This document shows, piece after piece, positions 35,885 to 43,572 of a DNA stretch of 64,000 bases. This DNA comes from Mesorhizobium sp. SOD10 (GTDB lineage: Bacteria > Pseudomonadota > Alphaproteobacteria > Rhizobiales > Rhizobiaceae): contig CCNA01000056.1 in assembly GCA_000824805.1 (NCBI GenBank), positions 1 through 64,000 on the forward strand, given 5' to 3'. Position 1 is the first letter of the stretch; the number at the start of each line of letters is the position of its first letter. A program made the translations under genes and the position numbers. Below the pieces are notes generated by a model. It was given only the letters and a program-made list of their open reading frames with translations, was not told the DNA's origin and ran no database searches.

Positions 35885-37513
35885 CTATTGCGCCCTGATC
35901 TCTATGGGAGCCTCTATCTTCACCATCTCGAAATCCGAAACGAGGATATCCAACCGAGCGTTCCAGCGCCCGGAGATTGGAATGACGAGATTGTCGACGC
36001 GCCAGGTGCCGTCTCCGGGCTTGGTCGCCGGTCGCTTGATCGGCTCGATGCCGGAATCTGGCTTCGACAGCACCAGTGTCACCGCCTTGGCGTCCAGCGG
36101 TCCGAAATCGCCGGTCATGATCACGATCGAAGCGGCGACCTCGCCCGCATGGCCGGGCGTGACGCTGAGATCCGCCATCGCCTTCAGCGTATGGATGTGG
36201 ATCGACGCCGGCTGGGCGGCGGCGATCGCCAGCGCGCGCGGCGGCGGGGTGAAGCGCCAGCCGGCGGCGACACCGAAGATGGCGAGCACGATCAGTATCT
36301 CGATGCCGATCGAGCGCACCAGCCGCCGCTGCACCTCGGTGTCGCCGGCTGCGGCGGGCGCCGTCAGCGTCCAGCGATTGACCGCAGCAAGCGTGAACAG
36401 AAAAAGCAGCAGCGCCAGCTTCAAGAGCAGCAGCCGGCCATAGGACGTGTCGATCAACGCCGCCGGCTGCTGCACTTGGATGATCGCCAGCACGATGCCG
36501 CTAGCGGCAAGCACGATGACGACAGGCAGGATCGCGCGGGAGAAGCGCCGCAGAAAGGCTTTTGCTTCCGCCGGCTCTCGCCGCAATGCGAGCCCGAGCG
36601 GCGCCAGCGAACCGGCCCAGAAGGCGATTGCGGCGCCATGCAGGAACACCAGTAGCCGCGTCAGCCATTGCGGCTCGGCGGCGCTGGCGTGGCCGCTCAC
36701 GGCGAGGGCGACGCCGACACCGAGCAGTGCTGCGCTCGCCGACAGCTTGCGAAAGCCTGACGGCCCGGCAAGCGAAAGCAGCGCGAGACCAAGCGCGATC
36801 AGCCCGATCAGCACCGTCGAGACGTAGCTCGTCTCCAGCGCAGTCTTCCAGACCGTCGGCGCCGCAAAGCGCGCGAGCGGAGCGCCGAGTCCATCCAGCC
36901 CTTGCAGGCCGAGCGACGCCGGCGCCGCGACGAGGCCGAAAAGCAGTGCCCCGGCGATAAAGCGCTGACCGCGGCGTCGGTTCCCGGCCAACCAGGCGAG
37001 CGCGAACGCGCCGCCGACGCCAAGGAAGAGGCCGGCATAGAGAAACAGCCTGGCCGCCCAGATCGCCGCGCGCAGCGTCCAGTCGACGGCTTCGCCCGTC
37101 ACCGGCGCGGCACTTGGCGCGCCGACGGAAAACAGCGCCGAACCGCCGACCGGATGGCCGTCGACCGACACCACCCGCCAGCTCAGCACATGCGTGCCGG
37201 ATTTCAGCGTTTCGGGATTGTCGATCTCGACGGTCTGATCCTTGAGACGGAAGGATGTCAGCGCAAGCTGCGAGCCGTCCGGCCGCACAAGTGTCAGCAC
37301 CAGCGGCGATACCGGCTCGCTGAAGGTCAGCGAAAACTGCGCCGGGCTTTGCGTCAGCACCGCGCCGTCCGTCGGGTCGGTCGCGACCAGCGCCGCATGC
37401 GCGAGGGCGCGGCCGGGCATGGCCAACACCGCCACAGCCATGAGCGCCGCGACCAGCCAGGCAAGCGGGCCGGCGTGCAGGCGGATCGTCGAGGAAGGCT
37501 GCGCTGCGTTCAT
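35885..37513 (-). CDS. CopC-CopD fusion copper transport protein (YcnJ-like)
   Basis: 542 residues. A signal peptide ending GRALA exposes the mature N-terminus HAALVATDPTDGAV, where the first-residue His after cleavage and HPVGGS later are the copper ligands of CopC. From about residue 145 the CopD membrane domain follows with eight hydrophobic helices, ending in a C-terminal soluble domain (~110 residues) like YcnJ. Probably moves copper across the inner membrane. It follows the YcnI-like gene on the same strand after 53 bases, as in other ycnI-ycnJ pairs. Confidence 0.86.
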   Translation of the reverse strand: MNAAQPSSTIRLHAGPLAWLVAALMAVAVLAMPGRALAHAALVATDPTDGAVLTQSPAQFSLTFSEPVSPLVLTLVRPDGSQLALTSFRLKDQTVEIDNPETLKSGTHVLSWRVVSVDGHPVGGSALFSVGAPSAAPVTGEAVDWTLRAAIWAARLFLYAGLFLGVGGAFALAWLAGNRRRGQRFIAGALLFGLVAAPASLGLQGLDGLGAPLARFAAPTVWKTALETSYVSTVLIGLIALGLALLSLAGPSGFRKLSASAALLGVGVALAVSGHASAAEPQWLTRLLVFLHGAAIAFWAGSLAPLGLALRREPAEAKAFLRRFSRAILPVVIVLAASGIVLAIIQVQQPAALIDTSYGRLLLLKLALLLFLFTLAAVNRWTLTAPAAAGDTEVQRRLVRSIGIEILIVLAIFGVAAGWRFTPPPRALAIAAAQPASIHIHTLKAMADLSVTPGHAGEVAASIVIMTGDFGPLDAKAVTLVLSKPDSGIEPIKRPATKPGDGTWRVDNLVIPISGRWNARLDILVSDFEMVKIEAPIEIRAQ

Positions 37514-37566
37514 GCCGTCTTAACAGGAAATGTTGGCGCGCCCCGACGGAGCGCGCCAACGAAAGA

Positions 37567-38085
37567 TCATTTCTTCGGCAGCAATTTGATGCCGGGCGCC
37601 GGAGTTTCCAGGGCGTCCTCATCCTGGCCAGCCGCCGGGATCTCGATCCAGCGATCGGCGGCGTCGCCGCATTCCTGCACGACCGGGAAATAGAGCATCT
37701 GGCCGGCCGGCAGATCGGCTGCCAGCGAAGCGCGGAAGACGAACTCGTCATAGAATTCGTCGGGCAAATTGCCGCCGCTCCAGTCCACTTCCTTCGCGCC
37801 GGTGGTCAGCGTCTCGCCGTAAAGCTGGTAGGATTTCTCGTATTTGCCCTTCTTGATCTGCAGCGTCCAGCCGGGCTTCGGCATCGGCTTTACCGCGATG
37901 ACGCCTTCGGGGATCTGCACGCGAACCGCGGTCGTCGCCTTGCCCTCGCAGCCATGCGGCACGCGAAAGACCGCCTTGTAGGTCGAGCCGACAGCCGCTT
38001 CCTGCGTTTCGAGCGTGATATGGGCGAGCGCGGCACTGGTGCCGAAAACGCAAAGCACGCCGGCCGCCAAAAGATACTTCGTCAT
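37567..38085 (-). CDS. YcnI-family (DUF1775) copper-binding protein
   Basis: 172 residues. The signal peptide ends SAALA, giving a mature protein that begins HITLETQEA; the N-terminal His is the copper (brace-like) ligand of YcnI. VPHGCEGKATTAVRVQIPEGV and PKPGWTLQ are the family's conserved core, and a Trp (WTLQ) is near the metal site. No C-terminal membrane anchor is visible, unlike Bacillus YcnI. Probably a periplasmic copper chaperone working with the CopC-CopD fusion and PCuAC. Confidence 0.88.
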   Translation of the reverse strand: MTKYLLAAGVLCVFGTSAALAHITLETQEAAVGSTYKAVFRVPHGCEGKATTAVRVQIPEGVIAVKPMPKPGWTLQIKKGKYEKSYQLYGETLTTGAKEVDWSGGNLPDEFYDEFVFRASLAADLPAGQMLYFPVVQECGDAADRWIEIPAAGQDEDALETPAPGIKLLPKK

Positions 38086-38115
38086 GAATTGTCCCTCCGA
38101 TTTCGAATTGGCGGA

Positions 38116-38670
38116 TTAGTCGGCGTGATCCATGTCCATATCGCCGGCGCCCGTCTCACCCATGCCTTCGACGGCAAACTCTACTTTGACGCTGCCGGCC
38201 TTCTCGAAGGCCAGCGTCGCCGGGAACTTCTCGCCCTGCTTCGGCTGCCGCTTGAGGCCGACGAACATCAGGTGATAGGCGCCGGGCTTCAGCGCGACCT
38301 TGCCACCGGGCGGGATCTCGAGCCCGCCGCTGACCGGCCGCATGGTCATGACACCGTCCTTGACGCCCATCTCATGCAGTTCGGCCCTGTCGGAGATATC
38401 GGAGGAAATCGACAGCAGCCGGTCCGGCGCGCTGCCCTTGTTGATTACGGTGAAATAGCCGCCGGCCACCTTGGCACCGGGCGGCGTCGCCCGCGACCAG
38501 GGGTGCTCGATCTCGAGATCGCCGACCTTGAACTCATGCGCGAGGGCGGCGGGAATGCAGGCGAAGAGGAGAAGAAGGAGAAGCACGGCAAGGCCGATGC
38601 GCTGCTGGAGGTGGAAACGCGGCGCGCCGCGAAAGGCGAAGGCTTGCGCCTCGTAAAGAAGATTGGACAT
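38116..38670 (-). CDS. PCu(A)C periplasmic copper(I) chaperone
   Basis: 184 residues with a hydrophobic signal or anchor segment (RIGLAVLLLLLLFACIPAALA). The mature part has HPWSRATPPGAKVAGGYF and the Cu(I) site pattern H-x-M ... M-x-M ... H-x-M in ELHEMG, VMTMRP and YHLMFVGL. The C-terminus is Met/His-rich (MDMDH), as in chaperones that feed Cu_A of cytochrome oxidase. Start choice is uncertain: the ~25 residues before the hydrophobic segment are long for a signal peptide. Lies 30 bases upstream of the ycnI-like gene. Confidence 0.88.
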   Translation of the reverse strand: MSNLLYEAQAFAFRGAPRFHLQQRIGLAVLLLLLLFACIPAALAHEFKVGDLEIEHPWSRATPPGAKVAGGYFTVINKGSAPDRLLSISSDISDRAELHEMGVKDGVMTMRPVSGGLEIPPGGKVALKPGAYHLMFVGLKRQPKQGEKFPATLAFEKAGSVKVEFAVEGMGETGAGDMDMDHAD

Positions 38671-38760
38671 GGTTGCTCCATGAGTAGGGGGGATCGCGCC
38701 GGAATGCGGCCGCGAACAGTCTGATCTTTGGATGAATAGGCGCGCGGAACGTTCCGCGGA

Positions 38761-39108
38761 TCAGACCAATGCCGGCGGCGCGCGCGGATTGGCCGGAGAG
38801 CGGTCGCGGGCGAAGTCCTGGTGGCGGAAGGCCGGAAGCTGGAAGGCGACCGCCTCGAAGAGCTGGGTTCCGGCCAGCGTGGCTGCTTGCGGCGGCGGCA
38901 GATGCGCCGGCGAAACCATGCTGCAGCCGAACGAGCAGCAGGCCGGCATATGCTGCTGGTGAGGATCCCCGCCGGGAAACTCTACAGCGCCTTCATGCGT
39001 GCAGATGACATTGCCGAAGGCGTCGAGCTGCGAAGGCGCGCCGAAGGCGAAAGCACCGAGAGAGGACTGAAGCAACAGAAGCAGCGCCGCGACAAACGCG
39101 GCCGGCAT
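38761..39108 (-). CDS. DUF2946-family small secreted protein
   Basis: 115 residues from the ATG at 39108, which has GAGGGAGC upstream; the open frame continues to 39273 but that extension shows nothing. A hydrophobic N-terminus (AAFVAALLLLLQSSLGAFAF) is followed by ICTHEGA and a HMPACCSFGCSM cysteine/methionine/histidine cluster that looks metal-binding. DUF2946 genes are often beside copper genes, and this one begins the leftward copper group. Function unproven. Confidence 0.75.
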   Translation of the reverse strand: MPAAFVAALLLLLQSSLGAFAFGAPSQLDAFGNVICTHEGAVEFPGGDPHQQHMPACCSFGCSMVSPAHLPPPQAATLAGTQLFEAVAFQLPAFRHQDFARDRSPANPRAPPALV

Positions 39109-39288
39109 GCTCCCTCGTCTCAGCCTTATATCCAACGCAAAGCCTCTCCCGGAAACTTGATCGACCCTAACACGGACGATGCGGCCGGGAAAATCGGCAA
39201 AACCGCGCTGCGGCAACACGGCGCGACGCGCCCGTTTTATCGCCCAGAACCGCTGCACGCTTCTGGGCGACATCGATTAGGGTCCGTT

Positions 39289-39320
39289 GAGATTCAGGTC
39301 AGGCCGCATCACCTGAATAC
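39289..39320. repeat. Short relative of the polA-zur MITE-like element
   Basis: GAGATTCAGGTCAGGCCG is identical to 24764-24781 and is followed after three bases by CACCTGAATACC, the other half of the inverted repeat. It looks like an internal-deletion form of the 149-bp element, lying between the DUF2946 and GntR genes. Confidence 0.6.
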
Positions 39321-39329
39321 CGACAGATC

Positions 39330-40232
39330 CTAGGCGGGCTGCGCCTGCCGTCCTTCGGGAATGGAACTCAACAGTGTCTGGCGCGCCGACTTCAGGTGCT
39401 TGCGGCAAGCGACGTCCACCTTGCCGGGATCGCGCGATTTCAGCGCAGCGATATAGGCGAGATGCTCCTGCACCGCGACCTCGTTGCGCTGGCGCTCCTC
39501 GGCCTTGTTCCACTGGTAGTGGTAGTGGAAGATCATCGCGATGACATCGTAGAAGTCGACGATGAAGCGGTTGTGCGAGGCGCGGTGGATCAGCCGGTGG
39601 AAGCGCTCGTCGAGCTCGGAGAATTCATTGAAGCGCGTGGCGATCTCGCTGGCGAGATGGCGATGCTCGACCTCCAGGCGGTCGAGATCGGCCCATACCG
39701 CGCTATCCTCCGGCAGCGCGGCGAAGGCCGCCGCCGAGCGCAGCTCGAACATCTCGCGGATCTCGGTTAGCTCCAGCGCGAAAGCACGCGTGAACCCCTT
39801 CAGCACCCAATGGCTGTTGCGTCGCTTCTCGATCAGCCCGAAGCGCGAGAAGCGGATGAGGAACTCGCGCACGCTGGTGGTGCCGACGCCGATCTCGCGC
39901 GCCAGCTCCAGCTCGTTGATCTGCATGCCGGCCTCGGCGCCCTCGGCAAGCAGGCGGCGCATGAAGGATCGCTCGATGATCTCGGCCAGCGAATCGGTCT
40001 CCTCCTCGGGGAAGTAATCCTCCGGCCGCGCCGCCCTGAGCACTGTCTTGTTGCGCTTGTTCCAGGCGATCAGCCCGGTCTCTTCCATGCGCGAAAGAAT
40101 GCTTCGCACCGTGGTGCGGCTGACGCCGAGCAGCGTGCCGAGCTCAGGCTCCGACGGCAGGCTCTTGGTCTCGTCGAGCAGCCTGAGGCAACGGTTGAAG
40201 GCGTCCTTGTAGACATTGTTGCTCTTCGACAT
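39330..40232 (-). CDS. GntR-family regulator with FCD domain and a second winged-helix segment
   Basis: 300 residues from MSKSNNVYKDAF; the frame is open upstream to 40541 but without support. Residues ~5-65 form a winged helix (LPSEPELGTLLGVSRTTVRSILS, then GLIAW). A second winged-helix-like segment lies at ~95-150 (LELAREIGVGTTSVREFLIRFSRFGLIEK). An FCD ligand domain follows to the end, with HRLIHRASHN and HLKSARQ helices that usually carry metal-binding His. Divergent from uxaA, so probable local repressor responding to a sugar acid. Tandem DNA-binding segments are unusual for GntR proteins. Confidence 0.83.
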   Translation of the reverse strand: MSKSNNVYKDAFNRCLRLLDETKSLPSEPELGTLLGVSRTTVRSILSRMEETGLIAWNKRNKTVLRAARPEDYFPEEETDSLAEIIERSFMRRLLAEGAEAGMQINELELAREIGVGTTSVREFLIRFSRFGLIEKRRNSHWVLKGFTRAFALELTEIREMFELRSAAAFAALPEDSAVWADLDRLEVEHRHLASEIATRFNEFSELDERFHRLIHRASHNRFIVDFYDVIAMIFHYHYQWNKAEERQRNEVAVQEHLAYIAALKSRDPGKVDVACRKHLKSARQTLLSSIPEGRQAQPA

Positions 40233-40294
40233 GCCCCGTATCCCCCAACGCTTGCGGCAACTCGCCGGAAGCGCGATATGATGGGTGTTCCTGG

Positions 40295-40395
40295 AGCGGT
40301 TAAGCGTTTCCCAGAATCGCTGAACCGCTCTAAATCCTTGTTTCTGCGCAATTCCGGACGGAAAACCGCTGCGCACTTTTCCTGGAATTGCTCTA
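40295..40395 (-). repeat. Rhizobial intergenic palindromic repeat, copy 1
   Basis: On the minus strand it reads CTAGAGCAATTCCAGGAAAA, then GCGGTTTTCCGTCCGGAATTGCG and a tail with GAAACG. A second copy in the opposite orientation lies at 47182-47281. The sequence is internally palindromic (CAATTCC.../GGAATTG) and is of a type scattered through rhizobial genomes. Confidence 0.75.
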
Positions 40396-40487
40396 GCGCA
40401 AGCCTCCGAAAAGCGGAACGTTTTTCGCCGGCTTGCAAACGGGCAATCGCGGGCGTCTACCGACACACGTCGCCTGCGAAAAAACAA

Positions 40488-40516
40488 TTGACGCAAAAAT
40501 GTTTTTTCCCGATAAA
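40488..40516 (+). promoter_or_regulatory. Sigma-70-type promoter of uxaA
   Basis: TTGACG (-35, 40488-40493), a 17-base spacer and GATAAA (-10, 40511-40516) stand 68 bases before the uxaA start. The stretch TGTTTTTT-NNN-GATAAA recurs upstream of the transporter genes at 42331-42347. Confidence 0.55.
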
Positions 40517-40584
40517 AGACATTACCTTTAAACGGGCGCAAGTCAATCCGCCCGCACTCCCAGGATCACCCAGGACAGCCGCCC

Positions 40585-42090
40585 GTGACCGTTGCAAACA
40601 CCATCCTTCTCTCACCTTCCGATAATGTCGCCGTTGCCAACGGGCGCATCGAAATTGGAACGCCATTGCCGGGCGGCGCCGCCGCGACTGCCGTGATCGA
40701 GCCGGGCCATAAGGTGGCGATCAAACCGATCGCGGCGGGCGAAGCGGTGGTGAAATACGCGCAGGCAATCGGCCGCGCCACGCAAGACATCGCCCCTGGC
40801 GAGCACGTCCATTCGCACAATCTGGTGTTCGAGAGCGGCCGCCTGCCGGTGGTGCCGCCGAGCGAGGCCGAGCACGCCACCGAGGCCGACCGCAAGCGCA
40901 CCTTCATGGGCTACCGCCGCGCCGACGGCCGCGCCGGCACGCGCAACTTCATCGGCATCATCGCCAGCGTCAATTGCTCGTCGACCGTCTGCCATGCCAT
41001 CGCCGACGAGGCCAACCGCACGCTGCTGCCGAAATATCCCGGCATCGACGGCTTCGTGCCGATCGTGCACGGCCAGGGCTGCGGCATGAGCGCCACCGGC
41101 GACGGCATGATGGTGCTGCACCGCACGCTGGCCGGCTATGCCCGCCATCCGAATTTCGGCGGCGTGCTGATGGTCGGCTTGGGCTGCGAGGTCAACCAGC
41201 TTACCCTTTACGGCCAGAAGGGTGTGGCCGCGGGAAAACGCCATTTCAACATCCAGGAGGCCGGCGGCTCGCGCAAGTCTGTCGAGAAGGCGATGGGCGT
41301 TCTGGCCGAGATCGCCGAGGAGGTCGGCCATCTGCAACGCGAGCCGATCCCGGTCTCCGAGATCGTCGTCGGCCTGCAATGCGGCGGCTCGGACGGCATG
41401 TCCGGCATCACCGCCAATCCCGCGCTGGGCGCGGCCGTCGATATCCTGGCCGGCTGCGGCGGCATCGGCATCCTGTCGGAGACCACCGAGATCTATGGTG
41501 CCGAGCATCTGCTTGCCTATCGTGCCGCTTCGCCCGAGATCGCCGCCAAGCTCGACAACTATGTGAAATGGTGGGAGGACCACACCGCCAAGCACGGCGC
41601 CTCGATCGACAACAACCCCTCGCCCGGCAACAAGCGCGGCGGCCTGACCACGATCCTCGAGAAATCGCTGGGCGCGGTCGCCAAGGGCGGCCAGACGCCG
41701 CTCAACGGCGTCTTCGGCTATGCCGAGAAGGTCTCGGGCAGCGGCCTGGTGTTCATGGACACGCCCGGTTACGACCCGGTCTCGGCCACCGGACAGGTGG
41801 CCGGCGGCGCCAACGTCATCGTCTTCACCACCGGCCGCGGTTCCTGCTTCGGCTGCCGGCCGACGCCGTCGATCAAGGTCGCCACCAATTCGACCATGTA
41901 TCACCAGATGGAAGAGGACATGGACGTCAATTGCGGCGTCATCGCCTCGGGCGAGAAGACCATTGCCGGCATGGGCCGCGAGATCTTCGAACTGATCATC
42001 GAGACGGCGTCCGGCCGCAAGACCAAGAGCGAGGCGTTCGGCTACGGCGACAACGAATTCGTGCCCTGGCACCTGGGCGCGACGCTTTAG
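40585..42090 (+). CDS. uxaA: UxaA-family altronate (or related sugar-acid) dehydratase
   Basis: 501 residues from a GTG start. An N-terminal SAF domain (~1-100, with IGRATQDIAPGEHVHSHNL) is fused to the catalytic domain with GYRRADGRAGTRNFIGI, SVNCSSTV, HGQGCGM, LGCEVNQ, LQCGGSDGMSGITANPA and GRGSCFGCRPTPSIKVATNS; the cysteines are probable Fe ligands. Such enzymes dehydrate D-altronate to 2-keto-3-deoxygluconate; GarD-type galactarate dehydratases are close relatives, so the exact substrate is open. Lies at the head of the transporter genes and is divergent from the GntR regulator. Confidence 0.87.
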   Translation: MTVANTILLSPSDNVAVANGRIEIGTPLPGGAAATAVIEPGHKVAIKPIAAGEAVVKYAQAIGRATQDIAPGEHVHSHNLVFESGRLPVVPPSEAEHATEADRKRTFMGYRRADGRAGTRNFIGIIASVNCSSTVCHAIADEANRTLLPKYPGIDGFVPIVHGQGCGMSATGDGMMVLHRTLAGYARHPNFGGVLMVGLGCEVNQLTLYGQKGVAAGKRHFNIQEAGGSRKSVEKAMGVLAEIAEEVGHLQREPIPVSEIVVGLQCGGSDGMSGITANPALGAAVDILAGCGGIGILSETTEIYGAEHLLAYRAASPEIAAKLDNYVKWWEDHTAKHGASIDNNPSPGNKRGGLTTILEKSLGAVAKGGQTPLNGVFGYAEKVSGSGLVFMDTPGYDPVSATGQVAGGANVIVFTTGRGSCFGCRPTPSIKVATNSTMYHQMEEDMDVNCGVIASGEKTIAGMGREIFELIIETASGRKTKSEAFGYGDNEFVPWHLGATL

Positions 42091-42152
42091 TCCGCGGGCG
42101 GACGCGTTGTCGGAAGCAAGGACGCCGGTCTTCACGATTGCGCGACTTCATG

Positions 42153-42170
42153 ATGGAATGAATGTTCCAT
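42153..42170. promoter_or_regulatory. Palindrome ATGGAA-N6-TTCCAT
   Basis: A six-base inverted repeat with a half-site GTTCCAT repeated 24 bases downstream. It is a candidate operator between uxaA and the transporter; no experimental support. Confidence 0.35.
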
Positions 42171-42312
42171 ATTGACAGCGTCGTGAAATTATCGTTCCAT
42201 GTCGGCAAGGAGGAACGGAAGCGCCCATGCAATGCCAGGGAGGAGCGGACAGACTTCATCCGGCATCACATAAACGGCACCAGACACCGCTTGCATCGAC
42301 CATGGCGATGCA

Positions 42313-42346
42313 TTATCAAAAAATAGCATCTGTTTTTTATTGATAA
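42313..42346. promoter_or_regulatory. A/T-rich imperfect inverted repeat upstream of the transporter
   Basis: Arms begin TTATCAA and end TTGATAA, with 13 of 16 arm bases matching. The right arm contains TGTTTTTTATTGATAAA, sharing 14 of 17 bases with the uxaA promoter segment at 40500-40516, which suggests a common regulator, perhaps the GntR protein. Confidence 0.4.
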
Positions 42347-42418
42347 AGTTCTGTTCGGCCGCGCCTATCCAAACGGAGCTTCCGCAACCTTCACCAGGCG
42401 ACTTTAGGGAGGAACCTA

Positions 42419-43414
42419 ATGAAATTCGTGACCAGCCTTCTCAACCGCCGCGCCTTCGTGGCTTTGGCCGCAGCGTCGATGCTCGCCGGCGCAATGCATT
42501 CCGCGCCCGCCTCGGCGGCCGACGTGACCATTCCGATCATTGTCAAGGATACCACCTCCTTCTACTGGCAGATCGTGCTGGCCGGCGCCCGCAAGGCTGG
42601 CAAGGACCTCGGCATCAACGTTCCGGAGCTCGGCGCCCAGGCCGAAACCGACGTCAACGGCCAGATCTCGATCCTCGAGAATGCCGTTGCCAGCAATCCG
42701 GCGGCCATCGTCATCTCGCCGACCGAGTTTAAGGCACTCGGCAAGCCGATCGACGAGGCGGCTTCGAAGGTCAAGGTCATCGGCATCGACTCCGGCGCCG
42801 ACTCCAAGGCCTTCACCTCCTTCCTGACCACCGACAACGTCCAGGGCGGCCGCGTTGCCGCTGACGGTCTCGCTGCCGCGATCAGCGCCGCCAATGGCGG
42901 CAAGGTGGAAGGCAAGGTCGCGCTGATCACCGCGCTGCCCGGCGCAGGCTCGCTCGAGCAGCGCAAGCAAGGCTTCATCGAACAGCTCAAGGCCAAATAT
43001 CCGGGCCTTGAGCTCGTCGCCGACAAATATGCGGACGGCCAGGCCACCACGGGCTTGAACATCGCCACCGACCTGATCACCGCCAATCCGGACCTCAAGG
43101 GCATCTTCGCCTCCAACCTGATCATGGCGCAGGGCGTCGGCCAGGCGATCGCCGAGAACAATCTCGGCGGCAAGGTGGCGCTGATCGGCTTCGACAGCGA
43201 CGAGAAGCTGATCAAGTTCTTGAATGACGGCGTCATCTCCGGCCTCGTCGTCCAGGACCCGTATCGGATGGGCTATGACGGCATCAAGACCGCTCTCGCG
43301 GCCTCGAAGGGCGAGAAGGTCGAGGCCAATGTCGATACCGGCGCGAACCTCGTCACCAAGGCCAATATGAAAGATCCGAAGATCGACGCGCTGCTCAACC
43401 CGAAGCTCAACTGA
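42419..43414 (+). CDS. Periplasmic sugar-binding protein (RbsB type)
   Basis: 331 residues. A signal peptide (RRAFVALAAASMLAGAMHSAPASAA) precedes a periplasmic-binding-protein type 1 fold: VTIPIIVKDTTSFYWQIVLAGARKA, then IVISPTEFKALGKPIDEAA, GIDSGADS, and ASNLIMAQGVGQAI with GFDSDE in the hinge. It belongs to the ribose/xylose/galactose class of CUT2 importers. A stable hairpin (43431-43460) follows the stop and may raise its expression relative to the downstream genes. Confidence 0.92.
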   Translation: MKFVTSLLNRRAFVALAAASMLAGAMHSAPASAADVTIPIIVKDTTSFYWQIVLAGARKAGKDLGINVPELGAQAETDVNGQISILENAVASNPAAIVISPTEFKALGKPIDEAASKVKVIGIDSGADSKAFTSFLTTDNVQGGRVAADGLAAAISAANGGKVEGKVALITALPGAGSLEQRKQGFIEQLKAKYPGLELVADKYADGQATTGLNIATDLITANPDLKGIFASNLIMAQGVGQAIAENNLGGKVALIGFDSDEKLIKFLNDGVISGLVVQDPYRMGYDGIKTALAASKGEKVEANVDTGANLVTKANMKDPKIDALLNPKLN

Positions 43415-43430
43415 GCAGCATCCCGACAAT

Positions 43431-43460
43431 CGTTTCCGGGGCGGCATCGCCCCGGAAACG
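43431..43460 (+). other. Stable intercistronic hairpin after the binding-protein gene
   Basis: A perfect 12-bp stem (CGTTTCCGGGGC and its complement) with a six-base loop and no T-run. Likely an RNA-stabilising structure rather than a terminator, common after binding-protein genes. Confidence 0.65.
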
Positions 43461-43572
43461 ATCCATCAGGCGATTTGGAAATTCGCCGGCCTGATTTAGG
43501 CTCCAACTTCAAGATGCGCGTCAGACGCATCGCTGCGTATCCAACGGTTGAGACCAATCTGGGAGGATTGTC

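Larger units (their letters stand above)
40233..40584. other. Divergent intergenic region between the GntR gene and uxaA
   Basis: Contains one inverted copy of an intergenic repeat (40295-40395) next to the regulator, then an A/T-rich tract with a clear promoter (40488-40516) for uxaA. No coding sequence seen. Confidence 0.6.
42091..42418. other. Intergenic region before the sugar ABC transporter
   Basis: About 330 bases without a gene. It contains two palindromes (42153-42170 and 42313-42346, listed separately) and an RBS (AGGGAGG) just before the binding-protein start. The spacing suggests the transporter has its own promoter. Confidence 0.55.

Noticed and set aside
40612-42135. 507-codon minus-strand frame opposite uxaA
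   Set aside because: The uxaA frame contains all expected Cys and SAF motifs; the antisense product is low-complexity Ala/Gly/Asp/His.
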